Source: Zerene cesonia (taxonomy: Eukaryota > Arthropoda > Insecta > Lepidoptera > Pieridae). From it: 64,000 nucleotides of DNA. Position numbers and translations under genes: made by a program. The stretch spans positions 2,108,001 to 2,172,000 of the forward strand of contig NC_052122.1 in the NCBI RefSeq assembly GCF_012273895.1, read 5' to 3'. The notes under the pieces are model-generated. The model was given only the letters and a program-made list of their open reading frames with translations. It did no database searches and was not told the DNA's origin. This document shows positions 1-11,345 of this stretch, piece by piece; within the stretch, counting starts at the first letter, position 1, and every line of letters begins with the position of its first letter.

Positions 1-1379
1 AATTAGAAATAAACCTTATTTCAATATTTCAAAGATCTATAGCTGATTTCTCCTCAGTCCACGAATTATGAGTCGTGTTTTATAGCCACAATGTTCAAAT
101 GATTATCAAGATTTTGATTTCATCTTTAAGAGTTTGTATTTTGAGATTTATATGCAACAGTTGTAAATGGTTTGTGACATGTTTTTTAATTATACCAAGC
201 ATCTTAGATTAGAACCTTTACAGTATGTGAAAGTTGGAGTTGGAAACAATATTCCATAACTGAATGATGCATGACACCATGTAGGCGTCAGCTATTTCTT
301 TTCCAGAATAATATATTTGGGTTGTACATATTATTATATAATTTGTACTATAATAAATGCCTACACAGTTGAGTTTCTTTAATCTATAATCAAGAACATG
401 TTTAAATGTACACTACTTTAATAAGCTGATGTATTAGATCCCAAAGATATAGAAGAAGAAATAAGAGTAAGAGATACATTAAGCTGTCCTTTTTATAAAA
501 GTTTAACATATTTGAAGGACAATACTTCAGAATTATATCACACAAATATTAAGAACCAAAAAAAGGTTGAATATTTGTTATATGAACGATATTTTCAGTC
601 TTATATGTATTCTAAGAGGTAACATATTACTAACTATAATAAGAATATATGACATGATCTGAATGTTTACATCTTTTTATTTAGAGAAACAGTCTTAAAT
701 ATGAATTCGCTACGCAGATATGACTCACATTCGCTCATGAAGCTAGATGTATTATGGAAGAAGCTAATAAGTCCAATTAGGATTTGAGGAAAACATGACA
801 TTAATTCGCATTGCCAACTGGAAAACGAATTTTAAATAATAATACTTTACATATATGTTGATACAGAAGATTCGCTACAGATGATATAACACTAATACGA
901 GAGAAACAGAACGGAATTGAAACAAATAATAATTGAGGTACACTTATCTCTATCGGTGCATCATCATTAGTTTACTACTCACCAGAAACTACAAGCGCCT
1001 CGTTAGGACCACACGTTACGAATCCCCAAGTCATTTTTATTGTATAGTTATGTTGAAATTAAATAAATTCCTAACGAAATAAAATAATAATACACTTGAA
1101 ATCAAAACATAAATCGGCTTACGAAATGGAGGGGAACACAGTGACGGATATCGCGTCCAATCCTAGTCCACAAATAGCCAGCACAGTTAAAAAATATTCA
1201 TAGACAAAACAAGCATTTAAAAAGAAAAATATACTTTTGATTTTGCATGTTTATTTATACATTTGTAAAATAGTAATTAACTCAAATCGTTGCTGCTTTT
1301 TATTCATTTTTGTCTTTTATCTTTTAATTTTGAAACAGTTATGTAAGGCAAATATTTTTGTATCTTTATTTCAATTCTT
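1..1379. other. AT-rich non-coding stretch
   Basis: No open frame, splice pair, RNA gene or repeat boundary that I can support. Composition is typical AT-rich intergenic or intronic insect DNA. Confidence 0.5.
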
Positions 1380-1565
1380 TACTTATTTACAACTAGCCGC
1401 TTTATTCAGCTTCACCTGGTTTGATCTGGAATCAAAAATATTACATACCAACAAATATCTACTGAACCGGTTAGGTACAAAAATTCTTTCAGCCTTCGCT
1501 GCAACTTCACTGGGTCACATAGGCTATGTACCACGGGCGAAGCCGGAGCGAACAACTAGTAAATT
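1380..1565. repeat. Decayed RTE-like repeat with inverted ends
   Basis: The left end (aactagccgctttattcagc) resembles the reverse-oriented start of the repeats at 46264 and 47679 (actagctg...gcttcacccg). The right end (gggcgaagccggagcgaac, then aactagt) reads like the forward-oriented end of the same family, as at 57.9 kb. The two ends therefore face each other, which suggests two fused copies or an inverted element. The short ORF that crosses it is not a gene. Family assignment is by eye. Confidence 0.4.
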
Positions 1566-2650
1566 ATAAAATATAATAGGATCTATATAAGTAACTTTTT
1601 ACATTTAGTATTTGTGTGACAAATGAACCCAACGATATAAACAAACATGGCAACTCTGACGAAATCTACCAAGTGCCAACTGTCAAACATGTAATGTAAC
1701 AAATTTGAACTTTGTTGTTATAAGTTGCAGTAAAATTAAATTTATATTTAAAACAGATTTTTTTTATATTATGACAATAAATTGTAAATAAAAGTGAAAA
1801 AGTGGTGATTCTACATTGCGTATCGTCAACAGTAAGTAGTTAAATACTCTATATTAATTAATATGTAGAAACAATGATTTGAAACCCTGAGTGGGTTTCA
1901 AAACATTGTCCAAAATTCATAATTTTAATAAATTTACCACCTCCTCCTCCTCCTCCTGTTTTCTTCATTGGTATTCAAAAATTTATTAATTGAAAACTTT
2001 AAATTATAACGTACCTGAAAAAATAAGACAAGTAGCTATTAGTTTTTGTTTACATGTATAATTATATAGACACAAAAAAAATTTGCGATCAGAGATTTCA
2101 AGGGGGATTGCTTACAAAGTTGTGTCACTCAGACTCAAACTCATATTCAAATATTTTCTCAAACAAAGAGAAGTATCACATCAAGTATTACCTTTTTAAA
2201 TCAATCAATGAATAAATGAATGAATTTCAAAAGTATTAACAAAACAATTTGATCAGAAATTTGTAAGGAGCTCTCCATTAATTATGTGGAGGGGGTTGTG
2301 CCACATCTCTCAATCATCTATCTCATGCAATGGAGGGGATTCGAAGAATGTAACTTGGAAAACAATGGTGGGTTCCAATTTGCATTGTTTACAAGCAAAA
2401 ATAAATATCCTTTAAGAAATTCAACCATAAAAAAATTAGAAGAATCTCACGTGAAATTCATTTTTGTAAAACCTTTTAACATCATATTGAAAGTTTGCAG
2501 AAAAGTTTTAAAAATATCTCATTTATGAATATCTCCTATGTACATACTAAAATAAAATGTTATACATATATATATATTGTTTAAACTGCTTCAATTTTTT
2601 TTTTCAATATTTATTAAATTTTATAGACTTGCCTTGGTGAATTGTTCAGT
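1566..2650. other. AT-rich non-coding stretch with (CTC)n
   Basis: Contains a short CCT/CTC trinucleotide run near 1939-1961 and nothing else recognisable. Confidence 0.5.
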
Positions 2651-2778
2651 AAAGTATATCTATTTAATTTTTAGTTTTATAGCATTAAAATGCTTTTTTA
2701 TAAATGAGAAATTTTGAAAGAATAGAAAAAATTTGATCACGAGGCAGGAAAAAAAAATTCTCAAAGTATATCTATTTA
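2651..2778 (+). mobile_element. 96-bp retroposon with 16-bp target site duplication
   Basis: The 16-mer aaagtatatctattta occurs at 2651-2666 and again exactly at 2763-2778, bracketing a 96-bp insert (2667-2762). The insert ends in a run of nine A followed by ttctc, so a poly(A)-tailed insertion by target-primed reverse transcription fits. It carries ttgatcacgaggcagg and a block (tagttttatagcatt... taaatgagaaattttgaaag) that both recur at 26.3-26.5 kb. There is no coding capacity. It is SINE-like in behaviour, but no complete tRNA, 5S or 7SL head is visible. Confidence 0.75.
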
Positions 2779-3510
2779 TTCTATTGTATGTTTTTTTTGG
2801 AATTATTTTTTATGTAAATAAAATGTTTCATTTGATTACAATGAATATGTTACATAATGTTATTTTTCTTTATTTAGTTGTGTATCATTAAATGCTCTAG
2901 CTATTCTCTTGAAAGACAATTTTACCTAGTTAAACCTACCAATTTGATAATTTTTTATGTATATTATGAAATAAGTATGTTAAGTGGACGTGGAATTCCC
3001 TAGGAATGGTATAATTTTAATAGAATTGTTAAATAATTGTTTTATACATGTACATGTATGAAAGGAAAATGTAAATGTAGTATGCACCTATCTTACTTGT
3101 AACAGAAAATCGAACATTCGACATTTTTTTAATTTTATCGAACCGCTCTTCGATCATAAATCTCGATGTTTTTTAACATGCGTTCATGATTTTAAAACCA
3201 AGGAGTGTTTTTTGTGTAACGTAAGCGAATAAAAGCAGAAAATGTCACACAAGACACAACAAAATGTTACAGCTCAATTGTTATGTTTATTGCGCCGAAC
3301 ATAAATTATCGAACATTCGCAGGAATTAAAATAACATTATATGAAAATGTTCTTGGATACTGTGCCTTTACCAGTATTCTACAGTCACTGTATTGGAGAA
3401 CCTTAGGTCCCTCCCCCAAACTTGTTTTTCCTAACGATTTGTAGTCGGAATGATCACTACCGACGACGCTCATAACTATCAGGTTTCCGAAAATCGTAAT
3501 TGAGTTATCC
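2779..3510. other. AT-rich non-coding stretch
   Basis: No supported feature. A short motif, tcgaacattcg, appears twice (near 3110 and 3309) without further structure. Confidence 0.45.
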
Positions 3511-4204
3511 ATAAACTCAAACTCAAACTCAAACATTTATTCATTCAACTTAACTTGTTATAGAAGCACTTTTGAATCGTCGTAATATTACACAGTTATA
3601 ACAATTACCAGCGGTTCGGAAGGCATTTCCTACAGAGAGGAGCCGGCAAGAAACTCTGTAGTTGCTCTTTTGAAGTAATAAAATTTTTAATTCTACATAA
3701 TATTATGTAATATGTACATAATAACAATGATGCCAATGAACAGACCTGTGGTTCTTAAGCTACAACATTCCATGGATTGTCATCTTCCATATATTCATTA
3801 ATGCTATAGTAGGCCCTCTGTACTAATACATTTTTAATATAGTTTTTGAATTTAGCACTACTAAACGATTTAATACTATGAGGAATTCTATTGTATAAGC
3901 GTATACCTTGTCCCATAAATTAACTACTTTACTAAGCCGGAAAACAGGCATTGCAATTTTATTTCTGTTCCTCGTGTTATAACTATGTCTATCACCTACT
4001 TTTGTATGTAAGTCGATGTTATTGTGTACGTGTAAAATGTTATTAAATATATACTGTTACGGCACAGTAAGGATACCAGTACTCTTAAAGAGATCTCTTA
4101 ATGAGTCCCGAGCACATAAATTATATACGGAACGTATGTCCCTTTTTTGCAATACAAATATAATTTCAATATCAGCTGCCCTGCCCCAAGCAAAACATGC
4201 ATAA
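3511..4204 (-). mobile_element. 5'-truncated non-LTR retrotransposon, 3' end
   Basis: On the minus strand this is the end of a LINE ORF2, its 3' UTR and a (TTTGAG)n-type tail (3513-3534 on the + strand). The block around 3610-3660 (accagcggttcggaaggc, gagccggcaagaaactctg) is a 3' UTR motif I associate with a common lepidopteran LINE family. The element starts abruptly near 4204, so most of ORF2, including the catalytic reverse transcriptase core, is absent. Truncation at the 5' end is the usual outcome for these elements. The clade (CR1/Jockey-like) is uncertain. Confidence 0.75.
3755..4204 (-). pseudogene. LINE ORF2 C-terminal fragment, disrupted
   Basis: The minus-strand translation begins MSYACFAWGRAAD and continues into a region rich in the residues usual after the reverse transcriptase thumb (LQKRDIRSVYNL, then HSYNTRNRNK). 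It ends in YYSINEYMEDDNPW and a stop at 3755-3757. The NTR-N and YYSI-EY motifs are typical of the C-terminus of insect LINE reverse transcriptases. It is dead: there is an in-frame TAA after residue 48, roughly at 4058-4060, and a frameshift near 3890. No RT catalytic residues remain. A host gene is unlikely because the typical LINE 3' UTR follows directly. Confidence 0.75.
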
Positions 4205-5690
4205 CTCATTTATACTAAAATATAACTCCAAAAGTCTAGTCATACTCATATTCAAATATAAAATAAATTGTATGTTACCGGGTGGACGTGACTGTGCGAA
4301 TTGTTTAAATCAAAACCATCTTACCTTGATACATTTACAAACAAATATTTAACCTATATGCATGCATGCAAGAAAGTCGTTGCATAGTCTGTTTCTGTTT
4401 GAGTGGGAAACACTAAAGTCAATTGTAGCGAGTCTATTCGGTGGTTCACGGACAACATAGTACGCTAGTCGATTTGCTCCTCGTTATCCTATATTTGTCT
4501 TGATAATTGTAATCCGTTATTTTAGAAATAAAATGTCTTGTGTTTAGCATGTCTATATTTTAAACGTGTTTATTGACCAATGCGTATTGCTTTGCTATCA
4601 CTACTTATAACCATTTGCCAAAAAAAAAAAAACAGCTAACAATGAAACTTAAAAAAGAAAAATAATTACGTACGTTATTGCAGGACAAAAATTATTATAG
4701 TATGAAAGAATATTCATTCAATAATGAGAATAATTTGAACCTATAAGTGAATTTAAAATTAAGTATAAACATAACTAAATAATATATTTGTTAATTTGTA
4801 TACAGAATAACATTATTGATTTGGTAAAGTATTGCGCCATATGCAGTGGCAGTGTGATACAATATATTTATATAATTATTATATATTTTCAGTTTTAAAT
4901 TTTTGGTTATCAATAAAAAAAATTTATTCATTCATACAACATATCATATTCATACATATTACATTTAATATAGTATTTGCGACATTCTTTACGTGGCTAA
5001 ACAATATATACCTAATAAAAAAAAATGTTGTACGATGGAATTGAGAGTTAAACCATCCATCCAGTTGAATAAGTTCTATCTTGGACATAAACATCCACTA
5101 TAATCAAACTAATAAAATGAAATGAGCCATAATTTGTAATAGCTTTATTTGTTCTAATGTCGTCCAATAGCTTAGAGAGATCACCTTTCAATGTAGCGTC
5201 TCATAGCCCCCATCCTTTACAAAGTGGTAATTTCAGAAGGGTAGGTAAAAGATATCCTTTCTGTCATATATTCGACTTTTTAGCATGTAAAACATCTTTT
5301 ATAAGGGGATTTACAAATTTTTGTAGTTTTAATGGTATCATATTAGTATAAAGCATTTTTAAAATAAGTCGAGTGTAATTGAAACGTTTCTCTACTCAGT
5401 TTGGCTGTAGTTGATTTAGACCATAACACCGCTATAGACCTAACGATATCAAGACGGGGATGATGCCATTACACCCCGTCGGATGGCGAATAAAACTGTC
5501 GATCCTATTCTTGATCATTTCGTTCACGTCCAATTTCCGTCCAATACGATAATGATAGTTATTATGGATGAGTAGCTATTGCTTGTGACCTTGGCTGTGT
5601 TCATTTTTCAGGTATAGCAAAGTACATTGCGTTTTGTGGAAGTATAGTTCGACTATGAGTCTTAATGTATGAAAGTACAATGTAAAGTAT
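4205..5690. other. AT-rich non-coding stretch
   Basis: No gene or repeat boundary seen. A short ATGC/GCAT palindromic run lies at about 4355-4370. Confidence 0.45.
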
Positions 5691-5805
5691 TCAGTCGTTT
5701 GAATCTTTAAAGTTAATGTTGCATTTGCTGTTTTTGAGACGAGAGTGTCAAAAATCAGTCATTTACGCGGATGAAAGCGGCGGGGCGCAGCCAGTATGTT
5801 ATAAG
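5691..5805 (+). repeat. RTE-like repeat remnant
   Basis: The end reads gcggatgaaagcggcggggc followed by gcagccagtatg. This matches, with changes, the gcgaagccgc...agctggtatg terminus of the copy at 57.7-57.9 kb. Only the terminal part can be recognised. Confidence 0.35.
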
Positions 5806-7085
5806 CTCGATATATATCGCTTGCTTGAAACTCCGCATTTATAAAGTTAAGTTATACGTGTGCGGTCTAAAAAAATAGTTTCATTATGACTTAATAAAAG
5901 TAAATGGGGTAATCTAGCATCAGAAATGTTCAAAAGGAATTAGATGCAAACAGCTGCCATAACGATTAGCTGCTTTATTGGCACGAATTATACAAAATAA
6001 TTCGACTCTCTTGGTCTATATAAAATACATTAAATGTTATGTGCTCTACAAATATTTGGCAATAAATATTGCACACCAGCAGACAGATGATAAATATTGT
6101 TGGTTTTGTTTTTAGTGTAAAATGTTGAGTGTTTAAGAGTAAAGAATTAAGCATATGATTTTCATATGAATGCTATTGTAAGATCATTTCCAAATTCATC
6201 ATCATTCAATAAAAAAAAGATTCGTCAAAATTTAAAAGAAACATTTTTCGAAGTTTGTTAACAAGAAAAATGTCGAAAATTCATTTTGTTTCGTGCTAAA
6301 TTTGGATTTAAATTACAAGGAGACTAGCAAAAATAAGGGCTAAGTAAAGACAAGTAAAATAAAAGACGTCGGTATGAAAAAGGGACGGCATTTACGAAAT
6401 TTTATTTTACAGAAGGTTGGTTTTAAATTAGCTCATAATAATAGAAAAGGGTCACAATTACGCATGACATCTTTAGTTCATCAAAACGAATCAAGGCTAA
6501 TTTCGAAAATGTGCAATAAAATGCATACAGTATATTCAATGGTTCTTCAATTCAAAATGTTCATGTTACACATGTAAGTATATTCATTGTACATTCCCAG
6601 GAATTGGTTATTTGTTAAAATCTCTTTAAATTTGTTAAATTATCTGTTATTGGCTCGAAGAGTAAATAACAAGTAACATGGAATGCTTTCATGTGTCTTT
6701 CGAATTATTATTTTGATGAAGGTTATTTATTTCACTTTCCATTAAAGCGAACCTTGTAGATAAAAGCTTTAACGAATAACGTGAACCAAAATATGCATGG
6801 AGCTTTGCCTGTCAAATGTTACAGGGTCAGAGGTATACATTTTTTTACTTTAATTAATGTGTCATAGCGCCAATTAGAACGGCCATCGAAAGGACTGCGG
6901 CATGGCCGGACATTGAACGCGGCGGTGACAATCCGATCACATCCCTGTGGCCAGACGTATTGTAAACGAGTATAATACGTTACCCTTTGAATGGTGTTGC
7001 GTCGCTGCTTTGACAAGTCCTGAATATGCAAAATATTACTAATATTAACAATTGAGAATAGAAAGTTTTTCCAAATGAATCAAAA
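5806..7085. other. AT-rich non-coding stretch
   Basis: Short ORFs here have no recognisable domain, and no splice structure supports them. Confidence 0.45.
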
Positions 7086-7740
7086 GTGAAAAGTATGACA
7101 GATATAAATTTCATTACAAAACCAAGCTGTTCTTTTCTAGCAATAATTACCGATAAGGTATTATTAACTCAATTAAACCATAGACGTTCTTTATCTCGTA
7201 CATATCCTTCCATAAAGTTTGTAAGTGCCTATGGATGGATGGAAGAATGGAAGGATGGATGTATATATGGATGTTTGTTTCTTGAGTGCTCTGAAAAATC
7301 TTCCATTTATTACCAGCCGCATAGTTCCAGCATTAGGCTACCCGCTGTAAAAATCAATACTACCATCCGCACCATCTGGATGGTTGGCGGTTCAGCATCG
7401 TTTGCTACACCCGCAACATCTTTGTCTGAAGCTTTGGACCGATTTACCACCTACGATGTTCACGAAAAATTACGGCATTGGGGCTTTCAGGAAAAGAACG
7501 TATATGTAACTCAAAGGCACTTGTAACACAACTCGTATATGCAAGTGTTTATGTGTAGTGGTGACAACATTAGGAGGATCACCTGCTCCTTTGCTTTCTC
7601 CGCCATAAAAGAGGAAATTGCATGACATATCGCCAGTTAGTTTTCATTGTTTACATTCGCAAATCAACATCACTACATAGTATAAAACAAAGTCGCTTTC
7701 TCTGCCCCTATGTACCTATGTATGTATGTATGTATATATA
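7086..7740. other. Moderate-GC patch with GGAT and GTAT simple repeats
   Basis: A 146-codon + strand ORF (7086-7526) crosses a GGAT-rich tract at about 7230-7262 and a less AT-rich block at 7310-7500. The translation has no recognisable domain, and part of its openness comes from the simple repeat. A GTAT microsatellite lies near 7717-7736. I treat the ORF as unsupported. The 7310-7500 block could be an old repeat or an exon fragment. Confidence 0.35.
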
Positions 7741-9792
7741 ACGGCTCTATTTCAAAATATGATATGTACATAGCCACAGTGCATATACTTGAAATTCTGT
7801 GTTGTAAGTATGTTTAGTAAACTTTTGACCGAAGTTATGAATTATATTAAACTTAAGTGTTAGACAACATGGTCTGTCATCATCTCCTACTATCGTGGTT
7901 TTGTTCGGTTCGGCTCGGAAACTTACAGCAATATATAACACGTATATATTTAATATGTGCCCCTTTATCTCGTAGGTATTGATGATTACGCTCATTGGTC
8001 AGCTTCTAACATAATACCAGATATGAATTGTGCTCGAAGAGCAGTTCGATTAAATTAAAATAAAGGAATGATCCATGTAGTGTATTCTGGTTCATTGGGG
8101 AATTTTCGATGTATTGTAACTAGTGCCTAGCCTATCAGTACTCTTACGTAAAATGCAAAAATTTTAAATGTAAGAAGTAATCAATTTATTTAATTAAATT
8201 GTGTCTCTCTACGTGCGGTTTAGCCTACTAACCTGTCGGCTATGACTGCGTATTTGTGCTTAGATTATTTTTAATAGTCAATGATAAATAAAAAATTGAA
8301 AAGTCAAAGAATGAACTTTACGTCATGTACTACAATAAATGATTCTTTAACTTACGTGGTACCTTCTTTTACTTACGTTTGCGACACGTCTGTATATAAT
8401 ATTTTAAAGATTTTAAAGATTCATAGATACAGTGCGAGTACTGATTTAAAAAAAAAGGTGAAAATATGTTTAATTGTTAAACATTACAATTGGTCGAATA
8501 AGGTCGAAAAATTAACACAGTTTTAAAAGCAAATCAAGATAAACTAAGCGAAATACTATAGTCGGTTGACTCATTTAGCTCTATATACAGCAGATTCTAT
8601 ACATTATTGAATGTTTTGAATAAATACGTACATCTTATAAAAATTCATTTCTCTCAGGCTATGAACTTCATTTTACATTTCTCACACCAACAAGTATCTC
8701 ATAATTTTAAACTTGATAACATTTTATGACCTAACAGAATATAATAATAATAATTAATGTAAGTTTTATTTATAGGTCAGGTTTATTAATATTAAAAAAC
8801 ATATCATTTTATACTGTTTAGTTAGGCATGATTTACCTATTTTAGTATTATTGATCTCCATGCTGCTTGAGTGCTTCATGAGTGCTTCATTTGTAACTGA
8901 TCTCTATATGTATCTGGATACTAACGTACGAAAGATGGATAATAATAAAAGAAATTTTTATTCCATCTTGAAAATCGCTTAAAAATGAGCGATATGAGGC
9001 AGTGATTTACATATTTTAATATTACATTAGCATCTTTGCAGAAAAAAGTCTTTGATAAGATTCTTTGAAAAGTTCCCATTTTCTAACTAGATAAGCCACT
9101 TTTACCATATTCATGTGCATGCTTGATCAATTTATGGATATTTTTGCTTAGAGATGATTTCTATTAAAATTACCTCTTTTCGAAAATTAGGGGGATTATT
9201 AAATTACATATAGGGCCGACAACAAACTCGCGCTTTGCGTGCACGTTGGTGACGCGTCTGCTGTGTTGCGACGTATAATAATCTTTTTTATAACACACAT
9301 TTGGAATGATATTATTTTTTTTAGCATAAGCTAAAAAATTAGTAAAAACAATGGAATTTCTTCTTGCTATATCAGAGCGAACATTTTAATGTGGCGAGTT
9401 TACAATTAACATAAAATATATTGAAACCTACCTAAATAGACTGTTTTGTTTGGTAACATCAGTATTAAAACAGAAATGTTAAAAATATTTAATTAGTTCA
9501 CATATATTTTTCTAATACCGACTAATTAATATTACTAGAAACACGACGAGGCAATTTGCTTATAGAGACTGTTATGGATAAGGAATTAATTATTCAAGCT
9601 TGTATTTCACGTTCTGAACACGTAATTTCGAAATGTCGTATGAATAAGCCTCATTGATTTTGTTTATATATAATACATATTAAGTAGATTTTAGCATTAT
9701 AGGTAACTGTTTGACTGAATATATAGCTACATCATTGTATAAAATAACAATGAAACACAGATAAACAATGAATTTAAGCTTCCAGTTAAATA
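7741..9792. other. AT-rich non-coding stretch
   Basis: Nothing supported. Confidence 0.45.
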
Positions 9793-10002
9793 TCAATCGT
9801 CAATCAATCGGCACCAATGATCGACATACCAATATTTGTTGTAATTGATATTCGCGGTTGTTCCAGTTTTAACGATTTCGATTTGCATATTTCGTACACT
9901 CGCTTTGTATTGAGTTGTATTGTTACAGTCAATGCGGATTGTGAATGATTCTTCCTTAGTATATCCGGAAACTTGAAGTTTCACAGGTTTAACGATAGAA
10001 TG
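9793..10002 (-). other. Short open frame with coding-like composition
   Basis: The minus frame stays open for about 69 codons, ending at 9793. It has an unusually mixed residue composition for this AT-rich DNA (for example SGYTKEESFTIRIDCNNTTQ). There is no ATG in frame; the first usable codon is GTG at 9984. The open frame is bounded upstream by a stop near 10003 and no good splice acceptor is visible. It could be a decayed exon or retro-element fragment, or chance. Confidence 0.2.
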
Positions 10003-11040
10003 TCATCATTTTGTTTTATTTGTTTTATATAATTCTTATCGTTGACATATAATGCATGCTAAATTGGGAGACTCTCTATACCGTTTATCCCAGAAGCCAT
10101 GTTCAAAAGTTAAAAGTTATTGCTGTGTTGATCAGCACACCTGCAAATATGCATTATTCTCATTTCTTGTCCTGTTTAAATTTCACCTATTTGTATTGGA
10201 CCCGTAGAAGTTGGTTGTGGATGCTTATGGTCGACAATATGCTTATCGTCAGATGATACGTATCGTTAACCATCCCCTCGCATAGTAGGAATTCTCAACA
10301 TTCACAGTCAGTGACTTGAAACGATTCAAATACGATTCTACAAAGCGAAGCTGCGTTAGACAAATGCATAATGCTCCAGTCGCAATATAAATCCTCCGCT
10401 ATAAAAGATATTATTGTCGTTTCTCAAGTGTTCAATGTATGCAACAAGATTTTTATAGAACTATGTACTGACGTGGTTGATATTCTCACTCATTTGTTTT
10501 ATAGTAAGTTAGAGAAATATTATCCCATGAACACGGTATTTCAGTACTTCAATACAACGTAGTTTTGATATGCGCATTTGTATGATGTAACATTATAGAG
10601 ACTTAACAATAGGAGACGATGGCACGGTTCGCGGACGAATGATCAAAAGTTTTATATTCTTCAGCATGTTTCTAATAACAAACAAAATTAAACCTATATT
10701 TTGATTTCAATCTGCAGTCAATTTATTGAAGAAATACAAAATATTTGTGAATCAAAGCTAAGAAATTTATGTATTTACTAATTACTTTGACTGTATATTA
10801 TTTTTTGTATATGTAAATCCAACGTTATCTGGTATAAATAAATTATCCTACTGTATTAATATTACGGTTCTTATCGGTTTACTTTAAATTATCTGTCATT
10901 TATTTCCATATATCCATAATTAATGTCAGTCTAGTAAACAACAACATGTTTATGAATCTTGTACGAAGAGCAAGGTCGTCCGAGGTGGACACACCTATAA
11001 CATGGTTAGTGTTATAAATTTACCACGAGCGTTCAATAAT
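10003..11040. other. AT-rich non-coding stretch
   Basis: Two short ORFs of about 65 codons have no recognisable content. Nothing else is seen. Confidence 0.45.
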
Positions 11041-11345
11041 TATCAAAAGCATGAATCGATGTGAGTCGTCGTGGAGGGGTTCTAAGACGTGAGGGGCCGC
11101 GATAGTAGCGCGGGGCGATGAGGGACGCCGCGGTAGCGCGCAAGTCGTCGGCCGTATCGACCGGCCCGGATGTGCATTGCAATGCCGGAGAGATCAGCCG
11201 ACCCACCTACTCGCGGAACCTCACGACCGCGTTTGAAATACTATGAGCCGCAGCCAACTGTTTGTAGCCTTCAGCCTCGCTGTCTGTCTTGCTCTGCCCC
11301 TTGTTTACGCCTTTTGACCTTTGCGCTCGTCTGCTTTTTTAATAA
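11041..11345. promoter_or_regulatory. GC-rich, CpG-rich patch (possible promoter)
   Basis: About 300 bp of strongly GC- and CpG-rich sequence (gccgcgatagtagcgcgg, cgtcggccgtatcgaccgg) inside AT-rich surroundings. In insects such patches often mark promoters and first exons. A minus-strand AG/GTGGGT at about 11204 could be a donor. There is no transcript evidence, so which gene it would serve is unknown. Confidence 0.3.

Noticed and set aside
7086..7526. 146-codon + strand ORF
   Set aside because: Crosses a GGAT simple repeat, shows no domain, and has no splice or conservation support from sequence alone.
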